Positions 25,586 to 37,603 of a stretch of 64,000 nt of DNA are shown one piece after another. Source of the stretch: Lasioglossum baleicum (taxonomy: Eukaryota; Arthropoda; Insecta; Hymenoptera; Halictidae); the NCBI RefSeq assembly GCF_051020765.1, contig NW_027469182.1, positions 186,001 to 250,000 on the forward strand. The letters run 5' to 3'. Numbering within the stretch: position 1 is the first letter of the stretch; each line of letters starts with the position of its first letter. The position numbers and the translations under genes were made by a program. The notes beneath the pieces are model-generated. The model worked only from the letters and a program-made list of their open reading frames with translations. It was not told where the DNA came from and made no database searches.

Positions 25586-28500
25586 TGTGAAAATCTACAG
25601 GAATAGTCAAACAGAAATGCGGTGGGATAAGTAGTTTAGAAGATATTCGAGCAAAATGAGTTTAAAAACAACGTTTTCTCAATTTTCTCGGAAACTGTGG
25701 GTTGTACGAAAAAAGTAATATGACATAAAAGATGCGGAATGTGAAAATCTACAGGAATTGTCAAACAGAAATGGGGTGGGATAAGTAGTTTAGAAGATAT
25801 TCGAGCACAATGAGTTTAAAAACCACGTTTTCTCAATTTTCACGGGAACCGTGGGTTGTAAGAAAAATAGTAATATAACATAAATAATGCGGAATTTGAA
25901 AATCTACAGGAATTGTCAAACAGAAATGCGGTGGGATAAGTAGTTTAGAAGATATTCGAGCAAAATGAGTGTAAAAACAACGTTTTCTCAATTTTCTCGG
26001 AAACTGTGGATCGTACGAAAAAAAAGTAATGTGACATAAAAAATGCGGAATGTGAAAATCTACAGGAATTGTCAAACAGAAATGCGGTGGGATAAGTAGT
26101 TTAGAAGATATTCGAGCAAAATGAGTTTAAAAACCACGTTTTCTCAATTTTCACGGGAACCGTGGGTTGTAAGAAAAAACGTAATATAACATAAATAATG
26201 CGGAATGTGAAAATCTACAGGAATTGTCAAAGAGAAATGCGGTGGGATAAGTAGTTTAGAAGATATTCGAGCAAAATGAGTGTAAAAACAACGTTTTCTC
26301 AATTTTCTCGGGAACCGTGGGTTGTACGAAAAAAGTAATATGACATAAAAGATGCGGAATGTGAAAATCTACAGGAATTGTCAAACAGAAATGCGGTGGG
26401 ATAAGTAGTTTAGAAGATATTCGAGCAAAATTAGTATAAAAACCACGTTTTCTCAATTTTCACGGGAACCGTGGGTTGTACGAAAAATAGTAATATAACA
26501 TATATAATGCGGAATTTGAAAATCTACAGGAATTGGAAGACAGAAATGCGGTGGGATAAGTAGTTTAGAAGATATTCGAGCAAAATGAGTTATAAAACAA
26601 CGTTTTCTCAATTTTCTCGGAAACTGTGGATTGTACGAAAAAAAGTAATGTGACATAAAAAATGCGGAATGTGAAAATCTACAGGAATTGTCAAACAGAA
26701 ATGCGGTGGGATAAGTAGTTTAGAAGATATTCGAGCAAAATGAGTTATAAAACAACGTTTTCTCAATTTTCTCGGAAACTGTGGATTGTACGAAAAAAAG
26801 TAATGTGACATAAAAAATGCGGAATGTGAAAATCTACTGGAATTGGAAGACAGAAATGCGGTGGGATAAGTAGTTTAGAAGATATTCGAGCAAAATGAGT
26901 TTAAAAACAACGTTTTCTCAATTTTCTCGGGAACCGTGGGTTGTACGAAAAAAGTAATATGACATAAAAGATGCGGAATGTGAAAATCTACAGGAATTGT
27001 CAAACAGAAATGCGGTGGGATAAGTAGTTTAGAAGATATTCGAGCAAAATGAGTTTAAAAACAACGTTTTCTCAATTTTCACGGCAACCGTGGGCTGTAA
27101 GAAAAAAAGTAATATAACATAAATAATGCGGAACGTGAAAATATACAGGAATTGTCAAAGAGAAATGCGGTGGCATGAGTAGTTTAGAAGATATTCGAGC
27201 AAAATGAGTGTAAAAACAACGTTTTCTCAATTTTCTCGGAAACTGTGGATTGTACGAAAAAAAGTAATGTGACATAAAAAATGCGGAATGTGAAAATCTA
27301 CAGGAATTGTCAAACAGAAATGCGGTGGGATAAGTAGTTTAGAAGATATTCGAGCAAAATGAGTTTAAAAACCACGTTTTCTCAATTTTCACGGGAACCG
27401 TGGGTTGTAAGAAAAAACGTAATATAACATAAATGATGCGGAATGTGAAAATCTACTGGAATTGGAAGACAGAAATGCGGTGGGATAAGTAGTTTAGAAG
27501 ATATTCGAGCAAAATGAGTTTAAAAACAACGTTTTCTCAATTTTCTCGGGAACCGTGGGTTGTACGAAAAAAGTAATATGACATAAAAGATGCGGAATGT
27601 GAAAATCTACAGGAATTGTCAAACAGAAATGCGGTGGGATAAGTAGTTTAGAAGATATTCGAGCAAAATGAGTGTAAAAACAACGTTTTCTCAATTTTCT
27701 CGGAAACTGTGGATCATACGAAAAAAAAGTAATGTGACATAAAAAATGCGGAATGTGAAAATCTACAGGAATTGTCAAACAGAAATGCGGTGGGATAAGT
27801 AGTTTAGAAGATATTCGAGCAAAATGAGTTTAAAAAAAACGTTTTCTCAATTTTCTCGGCAACCGTGGGCTGTAAGAAAAAAAGTAATATAACATAAATA
27901 ATGCGGAATGTGAAAATCTACAGGAATTGTCAAACAGAAATGCGGTGGGATAAGTAGTTTAGAAGATATTCGAGCAAAATGAGTATAAAAACCACGTTTT
28001 CTCAATTTTCACGGGAACCGTGGGTTGTACGAAAAATAGTAATATAACATATATAATGCGGAATTTGAAAATCTACAGGAATTGGAAGACAGAAATGCGG
28101 TGGGATAAGTAGTTTAGAAGACATTCGAGCAAAATGAGTTATAAAACAACGTTTTCTCAATTTTCTCGGAAACTGTGGATTGTACGAAAAAAAGTAATGT
28201 GACATAAAAAATGCGGAATGTGAAAATCTACAGGAATTGTCAAACAGAAATGCGGTGGGATAAGTAGTTTAGAAGATATTCAAGCAAAATGAGTTATAAA
28301 ACAACGTTTCCTCAATTTTCTCGGAAACTGTGGATTGTACGAAAAAAAAGTAATGTGACATAAAAAATGCGGAATGTGAAAATCTACAGGAATTGTCAAA
28401 CAGAAATGCGGTGGGATAAGTAGTTTAGAAGATATTCGAGCAAAATGAGTTTAAAAAAAACGTTTTCTCAATTTTCTCGGGAACCGTGGGTTGTACGAAA

Positions 28501-29594
28501 AAAGTAATATGACATAAAAGATGCGGAATGTGAAAATCTACTGGAATTGTCAAACAGAAATGCGGTGGGATAAGTAGTTTAGAAGATATTCGAGCAAAAT
28601 GAGTTTAAAAACAACGTTTTCTCAATTTTCTCGGCAACCGTGGGCTGTAAGAAAAAAAGTAATATAACATAAATAATGCGGAACGTGAAAATATACAGGA
28701 ATTGTCAAAGAGAAATGCGGTGGGATAAGTAGTTTAGAAGATATTCGAGCACAATGAGTGTAAAAACAACGTTTTCTCAATTTTCTCGGAAACTGTGGAT
28801 TGTACGAAAAAAAGTAATGTGACATAAAAAATGCGGAATGTGAAAATCTACAGGAATTGTCAAACAGAAATGCGGTGGGATAAGTAGTTTAGAAGATATT
28901 CGAGCAAAATGAGTTTAAAAACCACGTTTTCTCAATTTTCACGGGAACCGTGGGTTGTAAGAAAAAACGTAATATAACATAAATGTTGCGGAATGTGAAA
29001 ATCTACTGGAATTGGAAGACAGAAATGCGGTGGGATAAGTAGTTTAGAAGATATTCGAGCAAAATGAGTTATAAAACAACGTTTTCTCAATTTTCTCGGA
29101 AACTGTGGATTGTACGAAAAAAAGTAATGTGACATAAAAAATGCGGAATGTGAAAATCTACAGGAATTGTCAAACAGAAATGCGGTGGGATAAGTAGTTT
29201 AGAAGATATTCGAGCAAAATGAGTTATATAACAACGTTTTCTCAATTTTCTCGGAAACTGTGGATTGTACGAAAAAAAGTAATGTGACATAAAAAATGCG
29301 GAATGTGAAAATCTACTGGAATTGGAAGACAGAAATGCGGTGGGATAAGTCGTTTAGAAGATATTCGAGCAAAATGAGTTTAAAAACAACGTTTTCTCAA
29401 TTTTCTCGGGAACCGTGGGTTGTACGAAAAAAGTAATATGACATAAAAGATGCGGAATGTGAAAATCTACAGGAATTGTCAAACAGAAATGCGGTGGGAT
29501 AAGTAGTTTAGAAGATATTCGAGCAAAATGAGTTTAAAAAAAACGTTTTCTCAATTTTCTCGGCAACCGTGGGCTGTAAGAAAAAAAGTAATAT
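25561..29594 (+). repeat. 26-mer tandem duplication, copy 2
   Basis: This copy directly follows copy 1. The junction is visible inside one monomer. Upstream of 25561 it is type D (ggcaaccgtgggctg with seven A). After 25585 it follows the unit that began copy 1 (gcggaatgtg, then aggaatagtc). The exchange therefore occurred within the shared stretch at 25561-25585. At the end of copy 2 (about 29594) the D unit continues normally into gcggaacgtg, as expected for the unduplicated flank. Confidence 0.92.
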
Positions 29595-32500
29595 AACATA
29601 AATAATGCGGAACGTGAAAATATACAGGAATTGTCAAAGAGAAATGCGGTGGGATAAGTAGTTTAGAAGATATTCGAGCAAAATGAGTTTAAAAACCACG
29701 TTTTCTCAATTTTCACGGGAACCGTGGGTTGTAAGAAAAAACGTAATATAACATAAATAATGCGGAATGTGAAAATCTACTGGAATTGGAAGACAGAAAT
29801 GCGGTGGGATAAGTAGTTTAGAAGATATTCGAGCAAAATGAGTTTAAAAACAACGTTTTCTCAATTTTCTCGGGAACCGTGGGTTGTACGAAAAAAGTAA
29901 TATGACATAAAAGATGCGGAATGTGAAAATCTACAGGAATTGTCAAACAGAAATGCGGTGGGATAAGTAGTTTAGAAGATATGCGAGCAAAATGAGTTTA
30001 AAAAAAACGTTTTCTCAATTTTCTCGGCAACCGTGGGCTGTAAGAAAAAAAGTAATATAACATAAATAATGCGGAACGTGAAAATCTACAGGAATTGTCA
30101 AACAGAAATGCGGTGGGATAAGTAGTTTAGAAGATATTCGAGCAAAATGAGTGTAAAAACAACGTTTTCTCAATTTTCTCGGAAACTGTGGATCGTACGA
30201 AAAAAAAGTAATGTGACATAAAAAATGCGGAATGTGAAAATCTACAGGAATTGTCAAACAGAAATGCGGTGGGATAAGTAGTTTAGAAGATATTCGAGCA
30301 AAATGAGTTTAAAAACCACGTTTTCTCAATTTTCACGGGAACCGTGGGTTGTAAGAAAAAACGTAATATAACATAAATAATGCGGAATGTGAAAATCTAC
30401 TGGAATTGGAAGACAGAAATGCGGTGGGATAAGTAGTTTAGAAGATATTCGAGCAAAATGAGTTTAAAAACAACGTTTTCTCAATTTTCTCGGGAACCGT
30501 GGGTTGTACGAAAAAAGTAATATGACATAAAAGATGCGGAATGTGAAAATCTACAGGAATTGTCAAACAGAAATGCGGTGGGATAAGTAGTTTAGAAGAT
30601 ATTCGAGCAAAATGAGTATAAAAACCACGTTTTCTCAATTTTCACGGGAACCGTGGGTTGTACGAAAAATAGTAATATAACATATATAATGCGGAATTTG
30701 AAAATCTACAGGAATTGGAAGACAGAAATGCGGTGGGATAAGTAGTTTAGAAGATATTCGAGCAAAATGAGTTATAAAACAACGTTTTCTCAATTTTCTC
30801 GGAAACTGTGGATTGTACGAAAAAAAGTAATGTGACATAAAAAATGCGGAATGTGAAAATCTACAGGAATTGTCAAACAGAAATGCGGTGGGATAAGTAG
30901 TTTAGAAGATATTCGAGCAAAATGAGTTTAAAAACCACGTTTTCTCAATTTTCACGGGAACCGTGGGTTGTAAGAAAAAACGTAATATAACATAAATAAT
31001 GCGGAATGTGAAAATCTACAGGAATTGTCAAAGAGAAATGCGGTGGGATAAGTAGTTTAGAAGATATTCGAGCAAAATGAGTGTAAAAACAACGTTTTCT
31101 CAATTTTCTCGGGAACCGTGGGTTGTACGAAAAAAGTAATATGACATAAAAGATGCGGAATGTGAAAATCTACAGGAATTGTCAAACAGAAATGCGGTGG
31201 GATAAGTAGTTTAGAAGATATTCGAGCAAAATTAGTATAAAAACCACGTTTTCTCAATTTTCACGGGAACCGTGGGTTGTACGAAAAATAGTAATATAAC
31301 ATATATAATGCGGAATTTGAAAATCTACAGGAATTGGAAGACAGAAATGCGGTGGGATAAGTAGTTTAGAAGATATTCGAGCAAAATGAGTTATAAAACA
31401 ACGTTTTCTCAATCTTCTCGGAAACTGTGGATTGTACGAAAAAAAGTAATGTGACATAAAAAATGCGGAATGTGAAAATCTACAGGAATTGTCAAACAGA
31501 AATGCGGTGGGATAAGTAGTTTAGAAGATATTCGAGCAAAATGAGTTATAAAACAACGTTTTCTCAATTTTCTCGGAAACTGTGGATTGTACGAAAAAAA
31601 GTAATGTGACATAAAAAATGCGGAATGTGAAAATCTACTGGAATTGGAAGACAGAAATGCGGTGGGATAAGTAGTTTAGAAGATATTCGAGCAAAATGAG
31701 TTTAAAAACAACGTTTTCTCAATTTTCTCGGGAACCGTGGGTTGTACGAAAAAAGTAATATGACATAAAAGATGCGGAATGTGAAAATCTACAGGAATTG
31801 TCAAACAGAAATGCGGTGGGATAAGTAGTTTAGAAGATATTCGAGCAAAATGAGTTTAAAAACAACGTTTTCTCAATTTTCTCGGCAACCGTGGGCTGTA
31901 AGAAAAAAAGTAATATAACATAAATAATGCGGAACGTGAAAATATACAGGAATTGTCAAAGAGAAATGCGGTGGCATGAGTAGTTTAGAAGATATTCGAG
32001 CAAAATGAGTGTAAAAACAACGTTTTCTCAATTTTCTCGGAAACTGTGGATTGTACGAAAAAAAGTAATGTGACATAAAAAATGCGGAATGTGAAAATCT
32101 ACAGGAATTGTCAAACAGAAATGCGGTGGGATAAGTAGTTTAGAAGATATTCGAGCAAAATGAGTTTAAAAACCACGTTTTCTCAATTTTCACGGGAACC
32201 GTGGGTTGTAAGAAAAAACGTAATATAACATAAATGATGCGGAATGTGAAAATCTACTGGAATTGGAAGACAGAAATGCGGTGGGATAAGTAGTTTAGAA
32301 GATATTCGAGCAAAATGAGTTTAAAAACAACGTTTTCTCAATTTTCTCGGGAACCGTGGGTTGTACGAAAAAAGTAATATGACATAAAAGATGCGGAATG
32401 TGAAAATCTACAGGAATTGTCAAACAGAAATGCGGTGGGATAAGTAGTTTAGAAGATATTCGAGCAAAATGAGTGTAAAAACAACGTTTTCTCAATTTTC

Positions 32501-35500
32501 TCGGAAACTGTGGATCATACGAAAAAAAAGTAATGTGACATAAAAAATGCGGAATGTGAAAATCTACAGGAATTGTCAAACAGAAATGCGGTGGGATAAG
32601 TAGTTTAGAAGATATTCGAGCAAAATGAGTTTAAAAAAAACGTTTTCTCAATTTTCTCGGCAACCGTGGGCTGTAAGAAAAAAAGTAATATAACATAAAT
32701 AATGCGGAATGTGAAAATCTACAGGAATTGTCAAACAGAAATGCGGTGGGATAAGTAGTTTAGAAGATATTCGAGCAAAATGAGTATAAAAACCACGTTT
32801 TCTCAATTTTCACGGGAACCGTGGGTTGTACGAAAAATAGTAATATAACATATATAATGCGGAATTTGAAAATCTACAGGAATTGGAAGACAGAAATGCG
32901 GTGGGATAAGTAGTTTAGAAGACATTCGAGCAAAATGAGTTATAAAACAACGTTTTCTCAATTTTCTCGGAAACTGTGGATTGTACGAAAAAAAGTAATG
33001 TGACATAAAAAATGCGGAATGTGAAAATCTACAGGAATTGTCAAACAGAAATGCGGTGGGATAAGTAGTTTAGAAGATATTCAAGCAAAATGAGTTATAA
33101 AACAACGTTTCCTCAATTTTCTCGGAAACTGTGGATTGTACGAAAAAAAAGTAATGTGACATAAAAAATGCGGAATGTGAAAATCTACAGGAATTGTCAA
33201 ACAGAAATGCGGTGGGATAAGTAGTTTAGAAGATATTCGAGCAAAATGAGTTTAAAAAAAACGTTTTCTCAATTTTCTCGGGAACCGTGGGTTGTACGAA
33301 AAAAGTAATATGACATAAAAGATGCGGAATGTGAAAATCTACTGGAATTGTCAAACAGAAATGCGGTGGGATAAGTAGTTTAGAAGATATTCGAGCAAAA
33401 TGAGTTTAAAAACAACGTTTTCTCAATTTTCTCGGCAACCGTGGGCTGTAAGAAAAAAAGTAATATAACATAAATAATGCGGAACGTGAAAATATACAGG
33501 AATTGTCAAAGAGAAATGCGGTGGGATAAGTAGTTTAGAAGATATTCGAGCACAATGAGTGTAAAAACAACGTTTTCTCAATTTTCTCGGAAACTGTGGA
33601 TTGTACGAAAAAAAGTAATGTGACATAAAAAATGCGGAATGTGAAAATCTACAGGAATTGTCAAACAGAAATGCGGTGGGATAAGTAGTTTAGAAGATAT
33701 TCGAGCAAAATGAGTTTAAAAACCACGTTTTCTCAATTTTCACGGGAACCGTGGGTTGTAAGAAAAAACGTAATATAACATAAATGTTGCGAAATGTGAA
33801 AATCTACTGGAATTGGAAGACAGAAATGCGGTGGGATAAGTAGTTTAGAAGATATTCGAGCAAAATGAGTTATAAAACAACGTTTTCTCAATTTTCTCGG
33901 AAACTGTGGATTGTACGAAAAAAAGTAATGTGACATAAAAAATGCGGAATGTGAAAATCTACAGGAATTGTCAAACAGAAATGCGGTGGGATAAGTAGTT
34001 TAGAAGATATTCGAGCAAAATGAGTTATATAACAACGTTTTCTCAATTTTCTCGGAAACTGTGGATTGTACGAAAAAAAGTAATGTGACATAAAAAATGC
34101 GGAATGTGAAAATCTACTGGAATTGGAAGACAGAAATGCGGTGGGATAAGTAGTTTAGAAGATATTCGAGCAAAATGAGTTTAAAAACAACGTTTTCTCA
34201 ATTTTCTCGGGAACCGTGGGTTGTACGAAAAAAGTAATATGACATAAAAGATGCGGAATGTGAAAATCTACAGGAATTGTCAAACAGAAATGCGGTGGGA
34301 TAAGTAGTTTAGAAGATATTCGAGCAAAATGAGTTTAAAAAAAACGTTTTCTCAATTTTCTCGGCAACCGTGGGCTGTAAGAAAAAAAGTAATATAACAT
34401 AAATAATGCGGAACGTGAAAATATACAGGAATTGTCAAAGAGAAATGCGGTGGGATAAGTAGTTTAGAAGATATTCGAGCAAAATGAGTTTAAAAACCAC
34501 GTTTTCTCAATTTTCACGGGAACCGTGGGTTGTAAGAAAAAACGTAATATAACATAAATAATGCGGAATGTGAAAATCTACTGGAATTGGAAGACAGAAA
34601 TGCGGTGGGATAAGTAGTTTAGAAGATATTCGAGCAAAATGAGTTTAAAAACAACGTTTTCTCAATTTTCTCGGGAACCGTGGGTTGTACGAAAAAAGTA
34701 ATATGACATAAAAGATGCGGAATGTGAAAATCTACAGGAATTGTCAAACAGAAATGCGGTGGGATAAGTAGTTTAGAAGATATGCGAGCAAAATGAGTTT
34801 AAAAAAAACGTTTTCTCAATTTTCTCGGCAACCGTGGGCTGTAAGAAAAAAAGTAATATAACATAAATAATGCGGAACGTGAAAATCTACAGGAATTGTC
34901 AAACAGAAATGCGGTGGGATAAGTAGTTTAGAAGATATTCGAGCAAAATGAGTGTAAAAACAACGTTTTCTCAATTTTCTCGGAAACTGTGGATCGTACG
35001 AAAAAAAAGTAATGTGACATAAAAAATGCGGAATGTGAAAATCTACAGGAATTGTCAAACAGAAATGCGGTGGGATAAGTAGTTTAGAAGATATTCGAGC
35101 AAAATGAGTTTAAAAACCACGTTTTCTCAATTTTCACGGGAACCGTGGGTTGTAAGAAAAAACGTAATATAACATAAATAATGCGGAATGTGAAAATCTA
35201 CTGGAATTGGAAGACAGAAATGCGGTGGGATAAGTAGTTTAGAAGATATTCGAGCAAAATGAGTTTAAAAACAACGTTTTCTCAATTTTCTCGGGAACCG
35301 TTGGTTGTACGAAAAAAGTAATATGACATAAAAGATGCGGAATGTGAAAATCTACAGGAATTGTCAAACAGAAATGCGGTGGGATAAGTAGTTTAGAAGA
35401 TATTCGAGCAAAATGAGTATAAAAACCACGTTTTCTCAATTTTCACGGGAACCGTGGGTTGTACGAAAAATAGTAATATAACATATATAATGCGGAATTT

Positions 35501-35630
35501 GAAAATCTACAGGAATTGGAAGACAGAAATGCGGTGGGATAAGTAGTTTAGAAGATATTCGAGCAAAATGAGTTATAAAACAACGTTTTCTCAATTTTCT
35601 CGGAAACTGTGGATTGTACGAAAAAAAGTA
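26030..35630 (+). repeat. 31-mer tandem duplication (4801-bp period)
   Basis: Sequence from about 26030 to 30830 is repeated from about 30830 to 35630 with offset 4801 bp (31 monomers). The breakpoint falls between 30827 and 30928, where a C unit is followed by gagtttaaaaaccacg instead of its usual gagttataaaacaacg. Shared rare variants include gcaaaattagtata, gtggcatgag, gatcatacg, cataaatgttgcg and gatatgcgagc. The downstream copy lacks ataagtcgtttag and cacggcaacc, which the two 26-mer copies share. It has its own changes: caatcttctcgg (about 31410) and gttgcgaaatg (about 33785). This orders the events: the 31-mer duplication came first and the 26-mer duplication later. Confidence 0.9.
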
Positions 35631-37603
35631 ATGTGACATAAAAAATGCGGAATGTGAAAATCTACAGGAATTGTCAAACAGAAATGCGGTGGGATAAGTA
35701 GTTTAGAAGATATTCGAGCAAAATGAGTTATAAAACAACGTTTTCTCAATTTTCTCGGAAACTGTGGATTGTACGAAAAAAAGTAATGTGACATAAAAAA
35801 TGCGGAATGTGAAAATCTACTGGAATTGGAAGACAGAAATGCGGTGGGATAAGTAGTTTAGAAGATATTCGAGCAAAATGAGTTTGAAAACAACGTTTTC
35901 TCAATTTTCTCGGGAACCGTGGGTTGTACGAAAAAAGTAATATGACATAAAAGATGCGGAATGTGAAAATCTACAGGAATTGTCAAACAGAAATGCGGTG
36001 GGATAAGTAGTTTAGAAGACATTCGAGCAAAATGAGTTTAAAAACAACGTTTTCTCAATTTTCTCGGCAACCGTGGGCTGTAAGAAAAAAAGTAATATAA
36101 CATAAATAATGCGGAACGTGAAAATATACAGGAATTGTCAATGAGAAATGCGGTGGGATGAGTAGTTTAGAAGATATTCGAGCAAAATGAGTGTAAAAAC
36201 AACGTTTTCTCAATTTTCTCGGAAACTGTGGATTGTACGAAAAAAGTAATATGACATAAAAGATGCGGAATGTGAAAATCTACAGGAATTGTCAAACAGA
36301 AATGCGGTGGGATAAGTAGTTTAGAAGATATTCGAGCAAAATGAGTTTAAAAAAAACGTTTTCTCAATTTTCTCGGCAACCGTGGGCTGTAAGAAAAAAA
36401 GTAATATAACATAAATAATGCGGAACGTGAAAATATACAGGAATTGTCAAAGAGAAATGCGGTGGGATAAGTAGTTTAGAAGATATTCGAGCAAAATGAG
36501 TGTAAAAACAACGTTTTCTCAATTTTCTCGGAAACTGTGGATCGTACGAAAAAAAAGTAATGTGACATAAAAAATGCGGAATGTGAAAATCTACAGGAAT
36601 TGTCAAACAGAAATGCGGTGGGATAAGTAGTTTAGAAGATATTCGAGCAAAATGAGTTTAAAAACCACGTTTTCTCAATTTTCACGGGAACCGTGGGTTG
36701 TAAGAAAAAACGTAATATAACATAAATAATGCGGAATGTGAAAATCTACTGGAATTGGAAGACAGAAATGCGGTGGGATAAGTAGTTTAGAAGATATTCG
36801 AGCAAAATGAGTTTAAAAACAACGTTTTCTCAATTTTCTCGGGAACCGTGGGTTGTACGAAAAAAGTAATATGACATAAAAGATGCGGAATGTGAAAATC
36901 TACAGGAATTGTCAAACAGAAATGCGGTGGGATAAGTAGTTTAGAAGATATGCGAGCAAAATGAGTTTAAAAAAAACGTTTTCTCAATTTTCTCGGCAAC
37001 CGTGGGCTGTAAGAAAAAAAGTAATATAACATAAATAATGCGGAACGTGAAAATCTACAGGAATTGTCAAAGAGAAATGCGGTGGGATAAGTAGTTTAGA
37101 AGATATTCGAGCAAAATGAGTGTAAAAACAACGTTTTCTCAATTTTCTCGGAAACTGTGGATCGTACGAAAAAAAAGTAATGTGACATAAAAAATGCGGA
37201 ATGTGAAAATCTACAGGAATTGTCAAACAGAAATGCGGTGGGATAAGTAGTTTAGAAGATATTCGAGCAAAATGAGTTTAAAAACCACGTTTTCTCAATT
37301 TTCACGGGAACCGTGGGTTGTAAGAAAAAACGTAATATAACATAAATAATGCGGAATGTGAAAATCTACTGGAATTGGAAGACAGAAATGCGGTGGGATA
37401 AGTAGTTTAGAAGATATTCGAGCAAAATGAGTTTAAAAACAACGTTTTCTCAATTTTCTCGGGAACCGTGGGTTGTACGAAAAAAGTAATATGACATAAA
37501 AGATGCGGAATGTGAAAATCTACAGGAATTGTCAAACAGAAATGCGGTGGGATAAGTAGTTTAGAAGATATTCGAGCAAAATGAGTATAAAAACCACGTT
37601 TTC
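35436..37603 (+). repeat. 14-mer higher-order unit, copy 1 (2168 bp)
   Basis: Fourteen monomers in the order E, C, C, A, D, X, D, F, B, A, D, F, B, A. The next 2168 bp repeat the same order. X is a chimeric monomer, type C up to its A-tract and type A after it. Private marks of this copy include gagtttgaaaac (about 35881), caatgagaaatg (about 36139) and gatatgcgagc (about 36948). Confidence 0.9.
37194..37348 (+). repeat. Representative 155-bp satellite monomer (type B)
   Basis: This is one complete unit, numbered from the a of atgcgg to the base before the next atgcgg. Monomer positions about 37-84, from gaaatgcgg to aatgagt, are nearly invariant across the array. Positions about 108-152, and the first ~35 bases of the following unit, carry almost all type-defining differences: tctcggg against tcacggg, ggaaactg or ggcaaccg, gtaag against gtacg, A-tract length, and ataac against atgac or gtgac. 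The unit therefore has a conserved half and a variable half. The next unit (type A) begins at 37349 and is 154 bp, showing the usual one-base drift in the A-tract. Confidence 0.95.

Noticed and set aside
21534..35630. Treating the large near-identical blocks as certain biology
   Set aside because: I accept them as present in this sequence. Near-identical 4-5 kb tandem copies are also a typical assembly artefact, so copy number is not claimed as established.
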